A stretch of 64,000 nucleotides of DNA, from NCBI RefSeq assembly GCF_020515625.1, contig NZ_JAIWPJ010000001.1, positions 1 through 64,000 of the forward strand. The letters run 5' to 3'. The DNA is from Natrinema amylolyticum. Lineage in GTDB: Archaea > Halobacteriota > Halobacteria > Halobacteriales > Natrialbaceae. Of the stretch, positions 34,232 through 43,691 are shown in pieces. The notes beneath the pieces were generated by a model. It did not search any database. It saw only the letters and a list, made by a program, of their open reading frames with translations, and was not told where the DNA came from. The translations under genes and the position numbers were made by a program. How positions within the stretch are numbered: the stretch's first letter is position 1; the number at the start of each line of letters is the position of its first letter.

Positions 34232-35488
34232 TTACGTTATGAGCGAAAACAGGATATAGGCTCCGCTGAGCGACAGTACCGGAGTGAGTACCCAGAGGAC
34301 GACGATCCGAGCCGTGGCCGCGGGGTCGAACAGACTTTCGGCGGACAGTTCGGTCGGCCGCTCCTCGCCGATCGGCGGCACGCCGCCGTCCGAGACCTGT
34401 TCGTCCGGGTCGGGGGCGTCCCCCTCGGAGAGTTCGCCGACCGTCGGGCTCGCAGGTGTGTCATCGGTAGTGTCGGTCGGTGGGGCCGTGAGTGCGCCCG
34501 TCGTCAACTCCGGGGCCGGCTCCTCGGTCGGCGCGGGAGTAGCTATTTCGACGAGCGTCCGCGCGCGACTCGCTCGCCCCCAGCCCAGGCCGATGATACA
34601 GGACGTCGTGCTCACTGCGAGACTGGCCGGAATCCCGAGCCAGGAGAGGACGGTGATGATCGTCGCCCCCACTGTCGAAACGATAAGCGCCGCCAGGATC
34701 GGAAGGTCGGTGATGTCGTTGCCGACCGTCGCCAGCGTCCGTCGGGCGATCGTGAACCCGCCGAGACTGATCGACCCGACCGCTAGGAGAATCGCCGGGT
34801 CGGCGGCGATACTCCCGCTACCGACCAGCGGCGCGACCGCGTTCGCGGCGTTCGAGGCCCCGGCACTGAACCCCATGTAGCAAGCGATCGCGATCACCAG
34901 CGTCGCCCCGCCCAGATCTCTGGACGCCGCGTTCTGGTTGATTCTGGGACGGGGGATCGTCCCCCGGGTATCGATGGCGATCAACGGATCCCGAAGGCGA
35001 CCGAACGCGAACTTGGCGTCGAGATAGGGGTACAGATACCGACCGATGACGGCCCCCACCGAAGCGGCGATCAACGGGGCGACGATCCACGCGGAGAGGA
35101 TCGTGAACATCAGAGCGGCGTCGAGCGTCCCCGTCGCCAGCCCGAGCCCGACGATGGCACCGACCGCAGTCATCGACGTCGACGCCGGGACGCCGTACAC
35201 GTTCGATATCAGGAGGGAGAGTCCGGTGAAAAAGAGGACGCCCACACTCGCTTCGGGCGAGAAGACCGCCGCGTCGACGATTTCGTTGCTCATCGTATCG
35301 ATGACGTTCCGCCCGACCGTCCACGCCCCAACGAACGCGAACACGGTAAACAGCGCCGCGGCGGTGACCTTTCTGACGATCCGACTCCCGACTGCCGGTC
35401 CGAAGGCGACACCCGTCGAGGAGCCGCCGATGTTGTACCCGACGAACACCGCCACCAGTAACCCGATGATGAGTAATGGCTCCGCCAT
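34232..35488 (-). CDS. Inorganic phosphate transporter, PiT family
   Basis: 418 aa, ~10-12 helices. Duplicated PiT signatures: N-terminal VFVGYNIGGSSTGVAFGPAV and C-terminal MGFSAGASNAANAVAPLVGS. Between residues ~300 and 390 lies an acidic hydrophilic loop (APTEEPAPELTTGALTAPPT, then DEQVSDG). It probably takes up phosphate with a cation. No clear PhoU gene neighbours it. ATG at 35488. Confidence 0.88.
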   Translation of the reverse strand: MAEPLLIIGLLVAVFVGYNIGGSSTGVAFGPAVGSRIVRKVTAAALFTVFAFVGAWTVGRNVIDTMSNEIVDAAVFSPEASVGVLFFTGLSLLISNVYGVPASTSMTAVGAIVGLGLATGTLDAALMFTILSAWIVAPLIAASVGAVIGRYLYPYLDAKFAFGRLRDPLIAIDTRGTIPRPRINQNAASRDLGGATLVIAIACYMGFSAGASNAANAVAPLVGSGSIAADPAILLAVGSISLGGFTIARRTLATVGNDITDLPILAALIVSTVGATIITVLSWLGIPASLAVSTTSCIIGLGWGRASRARTLVEIATPAPTEEPAPELTTGALTAPPTDTTDDTPASPTVGELSEGDAPDPDEQVSDGGVPPIGEERPTELSAESLFDPAATARIVVLWVLTPVLSLSGAYILFSLIT

Positions 35489-35600
35489 GCGCTGTTCTTT
35501 GTGGGAGGAAAGGAGAAACCCTGCCCCGTAGGTCCGGGTTACATCCGTCGACGCCGTCGGCAGTCGATATCACGGAGTCGACGACGGGAACTCGAGCCCG

Positions 35601-37052
35601 CTACTCGCCTGCGGGCCGAATCTTGAACCCGTATCGGGTGACGCCTTCCTGGGTGTAGATCCGGCGGATCGTCGTCTCGATCCGGTCACCGACCGCGAAG
35701 TCAGCGGGATCCGCGTCGGTCCCCATCGCCGGGGCGCTGACGGTCTCGTTGCCCCCGTCAGTCTCGAGCGCGACGATCGCGGCCGCGTAGTCGCCCGCCT
35801 TCGCCTGCTGTTCGGCGAACTCCGGCGGTGCGCCGCCCTGGGAGATGGTCGTCACGGCCTCGATCGTTCCCTCGCCCGCGAGTTCGATGGGCTCGTAGTC
35901 GGCGAGCGCGCCGCAGTCGTCACAGGACCCTTCCGGTGGGAACGAGAGCGCGCCGCACTCCGAACAGCGGCCGGCCTCGAGCCGGTAGCGCTGGGGAATC
36001 GAGCGCCGCCAGGAGGGGACGCTGACGTACGCGCCGCCGCCCGACGGCGGGCCCGTGGTCACGACACCGCGCTGGCGCAGATACTCCGCGTAGGAGAGCG
36101 GATCGTCGCCCTCGAGTGCGGTCACGGCCGGCACGTCGCCGTCTCTTCGGTGTGTCTCCGACGCACCGCTCTCGACGACGAACGCGTCCGCGCCCGCACC
36201 GCTACCGTGAGAGACGGCGAGGACGGAGTCGTACCCGTCCTCGAGCGCCGTCGCGAGCGACAGCGGAACGCTCGCCGCGCCGAGGTCGCCGAGGTCGTGG
36301 ACCGTCGCGGCGGCCTGGATCTCGTCTGTTCCGACGCCGACCGCGCCGGCCGCGCGGTAGGGGAGTTTCCCGTCCGGTGCCTGGATCGCGGCCGCTTCGG
36401 GGTCGACCTCGACCTCGAGGCCAGCGACGGCACCGCCGATCGTCTCGGTAAACGCCTGCCGGTCGTACTGGGTGACGCCCAGTTCCCGCGTCTCGTCCTC
36501 GCCGGTGTTGCGGAATCGGGTCCCCGGATACGGCGCGGCGTACTCGGCGCGGTCGACGATCTCGGCCGGGCCGTCGCGCTCGAGGACGAACGCGGCCCCG
36601 CCGGCTCCGGCGGCGTGGTCTACCCCGTCGTCGGGGTCGCCCTTCGGCGCGTCGGCCGCGACGACGAGCGCAGTGGTCGACTCGGCCTCGAGCGCGTCCA
36701 GACCGGCCCAGAGCGCACGCGTTCCGGCCCGCGTGCTGCCAGTGAAGACCTGCCGGGTCGCCGACTCGGAGAGAGCGAGCATCGCACCCAGTCGGGCGGT
36801 CGGGTCCTCCTCGGCCTCCGGCGGCCGCGAGGAAGCGAACGCGAGCCAATCGATTTCGTCGGGATCGGTCTCGGCCGCCTCGAGCGCCCGCGTCGCGGCC
36901 TCGTAGCCCATCGTCAGGGCGTCCTCGTCGGCCGAGGGGACGGCCTTCTCGTTCACGCCGGCGGCGTGGAACTGGCCCCACGCCTCCTCAAAGGCCTCGC
37001 TACTGATGCGGAATCGCGGCGCGTACGCGCCGACGCCGGTGATCGCGCTCAT
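35601..37052 (-). CDS. Thiolase-like (HMG-CoA synthase/KAS III type) protein fused to DUF35 zinc-OB domain
   Basis: 483 aa. N-terminal ~330 residues: ITGVGAYAPRFRI, DWLAFASSRPPEAEED, FTGSTRAGTRALWAGLDALE and VVAADAPKGDPDDGVDHAAG. The usual catalytic Cys is replaced by FTGSTRAG, so condensing activity is doubtful. C-terminal ~130 residues are DUF35: a zinc ribbon (CSECGALSFPPEGSCDDCGA) plus an OB-fold. The thiolase gene upstream ends where this begins (TAATG overlap), so the two form an operon; such pairs often act as a heteromer in acyl-CoA metabolism or as a HMG-CoA-type channel. Confidence 0.82.
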   Translation of the reverse strand: MSAITGVGAYAPRFRISSEAFEEAWGQFHAAGVNEKAVPSADEDALTMGYEAATRALEAAETDPDEIDWLAFASSRPPEAEEDPTARLGAMLALSESATRQVFTGSTRAGTRALWAGLDALEAESTTALVVAADAPKGDPDDGVDHAAGAGGAAFVLERDGPAEIVDRAEYAAPYPGTRFRNTGEDETRELGVTQYDRQAFTETIGGAVAGLEVEVDPEAAAIQAPDGKLPYRAAGAVGVGTDEIQAAATVHDLGDLGAASVPLSLATALEDGYDSVLAVSHGSGAGADAFVVESGASETHRRDGDVPAVTALEGDDPLSYAEYLRQRGVVTTGPPSGGGAYVSVPSWRRSIPQRYRLEAGRCSECGALSFPPEGSCDDCGALADYEPIELAGEGTIEAVTTISQGGAPPEFAEQQAKAGDYAAAIVALETDGGNETVSAPAMGTDADPADFAVGDRIETTIRRIYTQEGVTRYGFKIRPAGE

Positions 37053-38230
37053 TACGCGCTCACCTCCGTCTCCTTCTCGAAGATGTGAATCACGGACGCG
37101 CCACCGCTGCCGCCGACGTTGTGGGTCAGTCCGCGAGTCGGACTTTCGACCTGTCGCTCGCCCGCTTTGCCCGAGAGCTGTTTGTAGGCCTCGACGACCT
37201 GACCGGCGCCCGTCGCGCCGATGGGGTGGCCCTTGGACTTGAGGCCGCCGGAGGTGTTGACCGGCAGTTCGCCGCCGAGTTCGGTCGCGCCGGACTCGAT
37301 GAGCTGCCCGGCCTCTCCCTTCTCACAGAAGCCCAGATCCTCGTACGCGAGCAGTTCCGCGATCGCGAAGCAGTCGTGGACCTCCGCGAAGTCCAGTTCG
37401 TCGGGCTCGACGTCGGCCATCTCGTAGGCCGACTCGGCCGCTCGCTGACTCGCCGGCACGCCGGTGTAGGTGTCCCGCTGGAAGAGGCCGACGTTGTCGC
37501 TGCCGGCACCGACGCCGGCGACGCGGATGGGGTCGTCAGTGTAGTCGTCGACGACGTCTTCGCTGACGATGAGGGTACAGGCCGCGCCGTCCGAGGTCGG
37601 ACAGCAGTGATAGAGGTTGAGCGGGTCCGCGACGACCGGCGCGGACTGGGCGTCCTCGAGCGAGCACTCGAAGCCTAACTGGGCGTGCGGGTTCTTGGCC
37701 CCGTTCGCGTGGTTCTTGACGGCCACCCGCGAGAGCTGTTCCCGCGTGGTGCCGTACTGCTCCATGTGAACGCTGGCCATCTGGGCGTAGACGCCGGAGA
37801 ACGTGGTGCCCGAGAGCCGCTCCCACTCGGTCTCCCCGGAGACCCCGAGCCAGTACTTCGTCGCGTCCGAACTCATGTCCGACATGATCTCGAACCCGCC
37901 CGCGAGGACGACGTCCGCCATCCCCGACTTGACGGCCTGAACGGCCTGTCGCACGGCGAAGCCACTGGCCGCGCAGGCGTTCTCGACCCGCGTCGTCGGG
38001 ACGCCGTCGAGACCGACGTGTTCGGTCACCGCGGGCCCCGAGAGACCGAGCTGGCGGCCGCCGACCCCGAGGTTGCCGACGAACGCCTCGTCGACGTCCT
38101 CGGCCTCGAGTCCCTTCGGTACGCTGTCCGTCGCCGCGTCGAACGCCGTGCGGAACAGTGACCGGTAGCTCTCCGAGGGGAAGGCCCCGTAATCCGACTG
38201 TCCCGCGCCGACGAGATATGCGTCTCGCAT
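37052..38230 (-). CDS. Thiolase (acetyl-CoA acetyltransferase, SCP2 type)
   Basis: 392 aa. N-terminal YLVGAGQSDYGAFPSESYRS; nucleophile Cys in VENACAASGFAVRQAVQAVK; C-terminal base region FAEVHDCFAIAELLAYEDL and KGHPIGATGAGQVVEAYKQL (His and Cys-equivalent in LTHNVGGSGG). It condenses or cleaves acyl-CoA units. The ATG at 38230 is chosen over one 27 codons upstream. It is the first gene of the pair with the DUF35 fusion. Confidence 0.9.
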   Translation of the reverse strand: MRDAYLVGAGQSDYGAFPSESYRSLFRTAFDAATDSVPKGLEAEDVDEAFVGNLGVGGRQLGLSGPAVTEHVGLDGVPTTRVENACAASGFAVRQAVQAVKSGMADVVLAGGFEIMSDMSSDATKYWLGVSGETEWERLSGTTFSGVYAQMASVHMEQYGTTREQLSRVAVKNHANGAKNPHAQLGFECSLEDAQSAPVVADPLNLYHCCPTSDGAACTLIVSEDVVDDYTDDPIRVAGVGAGSDNVGLFQRDTYTGVPASQRAAESAYEMADVEPDELDFAEVHDCFAIAELLAYEDLGFCEKGEAGQLIESGATELGGELPVNTSGGLKSKGHPIGATGAGQVVEAYKQLSGKAGERQVESPTRGLTHNVGGSGGASVIHIFEKETEVSA

Positions 38231-38490
38231 ACACACCCTTTCGCGATCCAAGTGAAATAAATGTCCGATACGAGCGGACCGGGCCGAACAGGCCGTTTCG
38301 AAGGGGTTCACGACCGTTCCGATGTGCGAAACCGATCTCGAATTTACCTGGCCGTTTCGAAACCGCCGTCGCGAACGCCTCGAGCGGTGGTCGGGTCGAG
38401 ACAGGGACAGAAACGAGACGTCCAGATCCAGCGTTCGTCGCTACTGAGACGCGACGCGGGATTCAAGCGTCTCGTTCCCATATACCGACT

Positions 38491-39489
38491 ATGTCCCGCG
38501 CGGCCGAGCTCGTGTCCGCCCTCGAGCGGACCGACTCGTTGGCGATCGTCTGCCACGACAATCCGGATCCGGACTGTCTCGCTAGTGCGCTCGCGCTCGA
38601 GGCGATCGCGCGCGATCACGCGGTCGCGGACGTGACGATCGCCTACGGCGGCGAGATCTCCCACCAGCAAAACCGCGCGTTCGTCAACTTACTCGAGATC
38701 GACCTGCAGACGCTGTCGAAGACTTCGATCGGGGACTACGAGAGCGTCGGGTTCGTCGACCACACGAGGCCGGGAGCGAACACCGAAATACCGGCGAGCG
38801 TCACTCCCGACATCGTCGTCGATCACCATCCGGGCGAGTCGGCGGACGCCGCGTTCGAGGACGTTCGCCCCGAGTACGGCGCGACGGCGACGATCTTCAT
38901 CGAGTACCTGCAGGAACTCGAGGTCGACCTGACGTCGCGGCTCGCCTCCGCTTTGCTCTTCGCGCTCCACCGGGAACGCCTGGACTTCGTCCGCGAACCC
39001 ACGCGACGCGAGTACGAGGCCGCGCTCGCGGTCTACCCCGACGCGGAACTCGAGATCCTGGAACAACTGTACGGCAGCGCGTTCTCGCCGGGGACGCTGG
39101 ACGCGATCGGACGAGCCATTGCTAGCCGGGAACGGCGAGGGTCGTCGCTCGTCGCGAGCGTCGGCAAGACCGGCGAAACGGACGCGCTGCCGCAGGCGGC
39201 GGACTACCTGCTGAACCTCGAGGGGGTCGATACGGTGCTCGTCTACGGCATCATCGACGACGCGATCCGGTTGAGCGGTCGCTCGATCGATCCGCGGGTT
39301 CACATCGGCGAGACGCTGGAGGAGGGGTTCGACGAACTGGGCGCGGTCGGCGGTCACCACGACATGGCCGGCGGCCGGATCGAACTCGGGCTCTTCGCGG
39401 ACGAGGACAACGATGAGGACGAACTGCTCGCGTTCGTCGGCGGCCGGCTCACCCGCCGCTTTTTCGACGCGCTGAACCTCGACGATTGA
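38491..39489 (+). CDS. DHH-family phosphoesterase (NrnA/RecJ-like)
   Basis: 332 aa. DHH motifs: CHDNPDPDCLASALALEAIA, FVDHTRPG, VVDHHPGES (motif III) and the DHHA1 end GAVGGHHDMAGGRIELG. No TrkA or CBS domain is attached. It probably degrades short oligonucleotides or cyclic dinucleotide products such as pApA; c-di-AMP is known in Halobacteria. Start ATG at 38491. Confidence 0.85.
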   Translation: MSRAAELVSALERTDSLAIVCHDNPDPDCLASALALEAIARDHAVADVTIAYGGEISHQQNRAFVNLLEIDLQTLSKTSIGDYESVGFVDHTRPGANTEIPASVTPDIVVDHHPGESADAAFEDVRPEYGATATIFIEYLQELEVDLTSRLASALLFALHRERLDFVREPTRREYEAALAVYPDAELEILEQLYGSAFSPGTLDAIGRAIASRERRGSSLVASVGKTGETDALPQAADYLLNLEGVDTVLVYGIIDDAIRLSGRSIDPRVHIGETLEEGFDELGAVGGHHDMAGGRIELGLFADEDNDEDELLAFVGGRLTRRFFDALNLDD

Positions 39490-39491
39490 CG

Positions 39492-39660
39492 GCGACGGGA
39501 TCGTCGGGACGAGACGTGTCGCGACGGGATCATCGAGACGAGACGTATCGGCGACGTGAATCGCTGAGACGATCGTGAGGCAGCGATGACTGAGCGGCGA
39601 TTCGCTGGCGGTCATCGACGGCAACGACCGAGCGGCGATGTCGCTAGCGGTCATCCGCGG
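39492..39660 (+). repeat. Imperfect short tandem repeats
   Basis: A 29-nt unit (GCGACGGGATCGTCGGGACG...) occurs at 39492-39520 and 39521-39549 with three differences, plus a weaker third copy. A second family of ~38-nt units (ACYGAGCGGCGAT...) starts at 39589 and 39627. They fill the gap between the DHH gene and hsp20 and have no evident frame. Confidence 0.5.
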
Positions 39661-39699
39661 CGGCTCAAGCGATCGGTCCGGCTCGCCGATGCGGGCCCA

Positions 39700-40164
39700 C
39701 TACTCGATGTCGATCGAGTGTGCGTCGTCGTCCGGCTCGTGCTTCGGGAGCCGTATCGTCAGGATACCGTTGTTGACGCTCGCTTGAACCCCGTCGGCGT
39801 CGACCGGTTCGGGCACGCGAAGCTGCCGGCTGAACGACTGCGTCTTCCGCTCGCGCCGGATGTAGTTCTCCTCGTCGCCACCGATCTCCTGTCGATGCTC
39901 TCGTTCACCGGACACGGCCAGCGTCTGGCCGGAGAGACGCAGTTCGAGGTCGTCGCTCTCGTAGCCGGGGACATCGATGGTGACGACGAATTCGTCGCCC
40001 TCGTCGGCGAGGTCCAGACTCGTCTCCGCGCCGCTCATCGAGAGATCGAGCTGACTTCGGTCGTCAACCTGTGATTCCCACGATCGGGCCGCCGTTTCGA
40101 TCTGGCGGTTCAGTCGGTCGAGCAAGTCGTCGATACCGTCGAACGGGCGGGGTCGGTCTGCCAT
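39700..40164 (-). CDS. Hsp20 / alpha-crystallin family small heat-shock protein
   Basis: 154 aa. The alpha-crystallin domain is visible: DLADEGDEFVVTIDVPGYES, DDLELRLSGQTLAVSGERE, RRERKTQSFSRQLRVPEPVD and ASVNNGILTIRLPKHE with the GIL/I motif. It binds unfolded proteins in large oligomers. ATG at 40164 is preferred to one 15 codons earlier. The convergent repeat region lies downstream. Confidence 0.92.
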   Translation of the reverse strand: MADRPRPFDGIDDLLDRLNRQIETAARSWESQVDDRSQLDLSMSGAETSLDLADEGDEFVVTIDVPGYESDDLELRLSGQTLAVSGEREHRQEIGGDEENYIRRERKTQSFSRQLRVPEPVDADGVQASVNNGILTIRLPKHEPDDDAHSIDIE

Positions 40165-40316
40165 GGTATCACCTATCGAATATAGGGGGTCGACGGCGAA
40201 AAAGGCCACTCTCGGACGGTGTGACTGTCCCGCACGCGAACGTGTTAGTACGGGGACTTGCGGCAGAACCGAGGGGTGGGCTGGTCGTTTTTAGGCTGCC
40301 CGCCGTACCGACGAGT

Positions 40317-41006
40317 ATGACGGACGCACTATTCGTCGTGAGCGAAGAAGGGTACTGGGGAGAGGAATGCGTCGAGCCGCTCGAGACGCTCTCGGACGCG
40401 GGCGTCGAGATCACGGTCGCGACGCCGTCGGGAAGTCCGCCGGTCATCGACGAGCGATCGCTCGATCCGGAGCAGGTCGGCGAGGAGACCGCCGAACACG
40501 TCCGCGAGGTAGCGGAGAACGACGAGCGACTGAACGATCCGATTCCGGTCGCACAGGCCGACGCTGAGGGGTACGACGCCGTCGTCTTCCCCGGCGGTCA
40601 CGGCACCGCGTGGGACATCAATCAGGACAAACACGCCCGCAAACTCCTCCGGGACATCGTCGAGGGCGACGGCAAGGCGCTCGTCGTCTGTCACGCCGTC
40701 GGCATGCTCGGGTTCGCCCGCGACAGCCACGGGGCGTTCATCGTCAACGGACGCGACGTGACCGGGTTCCCGAACGAGTGGGAGGAGGGCATCGTCGACG
40801 AGGCCGACCGCATGCCCGACGGCCGGAAACTGCCCTACTGGACCGAGGAGGAAGTCGAAGCGGCCGGCGGTAACTGGGACGCCGAACTCGATTCGGACAC
40901 CAGCGTCACTGTCGACGGCGACCTGATCACCGCCCGCGGCCCCGAATCCTCGAGCGCCGCGGCCGAGACCCTCCTCGAGGAACTCGATATCGAACTCGAG
41001 GCCTGA
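40317..41006 (+). CDS. DJ-1/PfpI-family (Hsp31-like) protein
   Basis: 229 aa. The nucleophile elbow is ALVVCHAVGMLGF, preceded by AVVFPGGHGTAWDINQD; WGEECVEPLETLSDAG gives the N-terminal helix. Related proteins are glyoxalase/chaperone or amidase-like. Upstream TATA-like CGTTTTTAGG at 40287-40296 suggests a leaderless transcript. Function unspecified. Confidence 0.85.
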   Translation: MTDALFVVSEEGYWGEECVEPLETLSDAGVEITVATPSGSPPVIDERSLDPEQVGEETAEHVREVAENDERLNDPIPVAQADAEGYDAVVFPGGHGTAWDINQDKHARKLLRDIVEGDGKALVVCHAVGMLGFARDSHGAFIVNGRDVTGFPNEWEEGIVDEADRMPDGRKLPYWTEEEVEAAGGNWDAELDSDTSVTVDGDLITARGPESSSAAAETLLEELDIELEA

Positions 41007-41139
41007 ACGGACCGTCGTTCGATCCGTTGCGATCGCTTTTTCATCCCGCGTCCACTCCGTGAACCGGACACGGTAGTTCTCATTTCGCCGCTCTGACAAC
41101 CCCAAGGCTATTTTTACCTGTTCGTGTTGATCGATTCAC

Positions 41140-42219
41140 ATGCCGGCAATACGAACGCGGGGACTCACGAAACGCTACGGTGCCGGCGACGAAGCCGTCG
41201 TTGCCCTCGAGGAGTTAGACCTCGAGGTCGCGGAAGGGGAGGTATTCGGCTTTCTCGGGCCGAACGGTGCCGGAAAAACGACTACGATCGACCTGCTCCT
41301 GGATTTCGTCCGGCCGAGCGAGGGGTCCGCGACCGTCCTCGGCTACGACACCCGGGACGAGACGGACGCGGTCCGCGACCGCGTCGGCGTCCTGCCCGAA
41401 GGGTTCGACCTCTGGAATCGCTCGTCGGGGTACCGACACCTCGAGTTCGCGATCGAGTCCCAGGACGGCCAGCGGGAGCCGGACGCGCTCCTCGAGCGCG
41501 TCGGCCTCGACCGAGCGGACGGACGGCGGCCGGTCGGGGACTACTCGAAGGGGATGAGTCAGCGGCTCGCGATGGCGATGGCGCTCGCGGGCGATCCGGA
41601 CCTCCTCGTCCTCGACGAGCCGTCGGGCGGGCTCGATCCCCACGGCATTCGGACGATGCAGGAGATCGTCCGCGACGAGGCCGAGCGGGGGACGACCGTC
41701 TTCTTCTCGAGTCACATCCTCGGCCAGGTAGCGGCGGTCTGTGACCGCGTGGGCATCCTGGACGACGGCGAACTGGTCACCGTCGACACCATCGAGGGAC
41801 TTCGCGAGGCGGCCGGCGTCGGCTCGCGACTCGTCGTCGAGATCGCAGGCGAACCCGGCGAGCCGATCACCGACCTGACCGCGATCGAGGGGGTGACCGA
41901 CGTCTCCCGGGAGACCGACGGGTTGCACGTCGCCTACACCGATCCGCGCGCCAAGGCGACGATCGTCCACCGACTCGTCGAGTCCGACGCGGCTGTGCTC
42001 GACTTCGACGTCGAGGAGGCAACGCTTGAGGATCTGTTCGCGGCGTTTACCGGAGCCGGAAGCGGGTCGGAGTCGGCCCTCGAGGCCGAGCGCCGAGCCG
42101 AGCCGGACGTGCGAATCGAAGACGGGAGCGAGGCGGATCGGTCGCTCGAGGCGAGCGAGGCACAACGCGCCTCGGAGAGCGAATCGACCCGCGAGACGGG
42201 CGAGGGGGCGGACCGATGA
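41140..42219 (+). CDS. ABC transporter ATP-binding protein
   Basis: 359 aa. Walker A LGPNGAGKTTTIDLLLDF, signature YSKGMSQRLAMAMALAG and Walker B LLVLDEPSGGLDPHG with the H-loop in VFFSSHILGQ. A ~120-residue C-terminal extension is acidic. It powers an exporter together with the next gene, which overlaps by 4 nt (ATGA). Promoter TATA-like GGCTATTTTTACC (41106-41118) fits a leaderless start. Confidence 0.93.
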   Translation: MPAIRTRGLTKRYGAGDEAVVALEELDLEVAEGEVFGFLGPNGAGKTTTIDLLLDFVRPSEGSATVLGYDTRDETDAVRDRVGVLPEGFDLWNRSSGYRHLEFAIESQDGQREPDALLERVGLDRADGRRPVGDYSKGMSQRLAMAMALAGDPDLLVLDEPSGGLDPHGIRTMQEIVRDEAERGTTVFFSSHILGQVAAVCDRVGILDDGELVTVDTIEGLREAAGVGSRLVVEIAGEPGEPITDLTAIEGVTDVSRETDGLHVAYTDPRAKATIVHRLVESDAAVLDFDVEEATLEDLFAAFTGAGSGSESALEAERRAEPDVRIEDGSEADRSLEASEAQRASESESTRETGEGADR

Positions 42220-43109
42220 CATGGGTCGCGATCGCGCGGAAGGACTTCGAGGACGTCGTCCGCTCGCGGATGGTCTGGGGGATCACCGCGATCTTCCTGC
42301 TCCTGATGGGGATCGTGACGCTCGGCGCGTCGGCCCAGATCGAGGATCCGAGCGCGACGGACGTCATCTTCTTCTTCACGAACGTCGGCGGCCAGATATT
42401 CGTCCCCATCATCGCCCTTGTCGTCGGCTACATGGCGATCGTCGGGGAACGCCAGTCCGGCAGCCTCCGGATCCTGTTCGGGCTCTCCCACAACCGCCGC
42501 GACGTGCTCTTCGGAAAACTCGCCAGTCGCACTGGCGTCATCGTCGTCGCGACGCTCGTGGCCTGCGCCTTCGCTGCCGCCCTCATGATCGCCCTGTTCG
42601 GCTCGCTGCCCGTCGGGACCGTCCTGGGGTTCGTCGCCCTGACGCTCCTGCTCGGGGCCGCCTTCACCGGTATCGCCGTCGGCGTCTCGGCGATGACCGA
42701 CACCCGAATGCGGGCGATGGGGGGCGCGATCGGCAGCTACATCCTTTTTACCATGCTCTGGCATCCGCTGATCGCCGGCGTCCACTACCTGCTCGAGGGG
42801 GAACTCGTCGGGCTCGAGGCCCCGACGTGGTACCTCTTCGCGCTCCGATTGAACCCGCTCGAGGCCTACCGACAGGCCGTGGCCTCGCTGATCGACGCCT
42901 ACGTGCCGGCGCTGGTCGGCTGGGAGAACATCGTCGAGGACGTGCCCGGGGGCTCGTTCCAGGAGGGGACGCTCCTGACGGCGAACCGCGTCGCCGGGGA
43001 GGTCCCGTTCTACCTGACGGAGTGGTTCGCCGCCGTCGTCCTGCTGGTCTGGATCGTCGTCCCGGTCGCGATCGGCTACCGGCGCTTCGAGCGGGCCGAT
43101 CTGAACTGA
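42216..43109 (+). CDS. ABC transporter permease (ABC-2 type)
   Basis: 297 aa, about six helices. N-terminal RKDFEDVVRSRMVWGITAIF and VGYMAIVGERQSGSLRILFG are typical of ABC-2 permeases, including the NosY-like/Na+-export type. It partners the upstream ATPase (overlap 4 nt). Substrate unknown. Confidence 0.9.
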   Translation: MTWVAIARKDFEDVVRSRMVWGITAIFLLLMGIVTLGASAQIEDPSATDVIFFFTNVGGQIFVPIIALVVGYMAIVGERQSGSLRILFGLSHNRRDVLFGKLASRTGVIVVATLVACAFAAALMIALFGSLPVGTVLGFVALTLLLGAAFTGIAVGVSAMTDTRMRAMGGAIGSYILFTMLWHPLIAGVHYLLEGELVGLEAPTWYLFALRLNPLEAYRQAVASLIDAYVPALVGWENIVEDVPGGSFQEGTLLTANRVAGEVPFYLTEWFAAVVLLVWIVVPVAIGYRRFERADLN

Positions 43110-43148
43110 CCGGCTCGAGGCAACTGACCGAATGCGGTGGCGCACGCG

Positions 43149-43181
43149 GGGTCGCGGCGAACGAACAGTGAGCCGCGACCC
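43149..43181. repeat. Palindrome in a repeat-like intergenic stretch
   Basis: GGGTCGCGGC/GCCGCGACCC are 10-bp arms around 13 nt. The wider stretch (about 43130-43270: GAATGCGGTGGCGCACGC, GAGTGAGCGAGTCGGCTGGG) has the look of a dispersed haloarchaeal intergenic repeat. Confidence 0.5.
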
Positions 43182-43391
43182 GAATTCGTGCGAGGGACGA
43201 GCGAGCGACCGTGGGAGTGAGCGAGTCGGCTGGGGAGGGCGTGGAAATCCCTTGTCGCCGCGTGAGCAGAACGCTCGTCGTCGGTTCCGTCCGGAGGCAG
43301 TCGTCGTGGGTTCGTCGTTCCGTTCCACGTATCTGCCGATCACTTGCCGCGAATCAGTCCCTTTTTACACGCAGACGGGGAATCACCTCCT

Positions 43392-43610
43392 ATGAGCTTC
43401 GAGGAAGACGATCGCGTCGTCCTGCACGACGAGCACAGCGAGTTCGACGGCGAAACCGGCACCGTCTCCCAGACCATGGAGTCGATGTTCGGCGACGTTA
43501 CCTACACCATCAGCTTCGACGACGGCCAGGAGGCCGGCGTCCCCGAGGACGACCTCGAGGCGGCCGACGAAGCCGACGAGGCCGACGCCGAAGACGCCGA
43601 CGAGGAATAA
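43392..43610 (+). CDS. Small acidic protein, SH3-like fold suggested
   Basis: 72 aa. The core FEEDDRVVLHDEHSEFDGET, then ISFDDGQEAGVPEDDLEA looks like a small beta-barrel (KOW/SH3-like), followed by an Ala/Asp/Glu tail. ATG at 43392; the preceding frame lies in repeat-like intergenic DNA. Function unknown. Confidence 0.65.
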   Translation: MSFEEDDRVVLHDEHSEFDGETGTVSQTMESMFGDVTYTISFDDGQEAGVPEDDLEAADEADEADAEDADEE

Positions 43611-43691
43611 GCACCGTTCGCGGGCCGGATCGCCGCTCGAGCCCCCGTCACCATCGCGCCCGCACCGACCACACCGAATTTCGAATCGCAG

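Noticed and set aside
39492..39660. CRISPR array
   Set aside because: Repeats are adjacent and imperfect with no unique spacers, and no cas gene is in the window.
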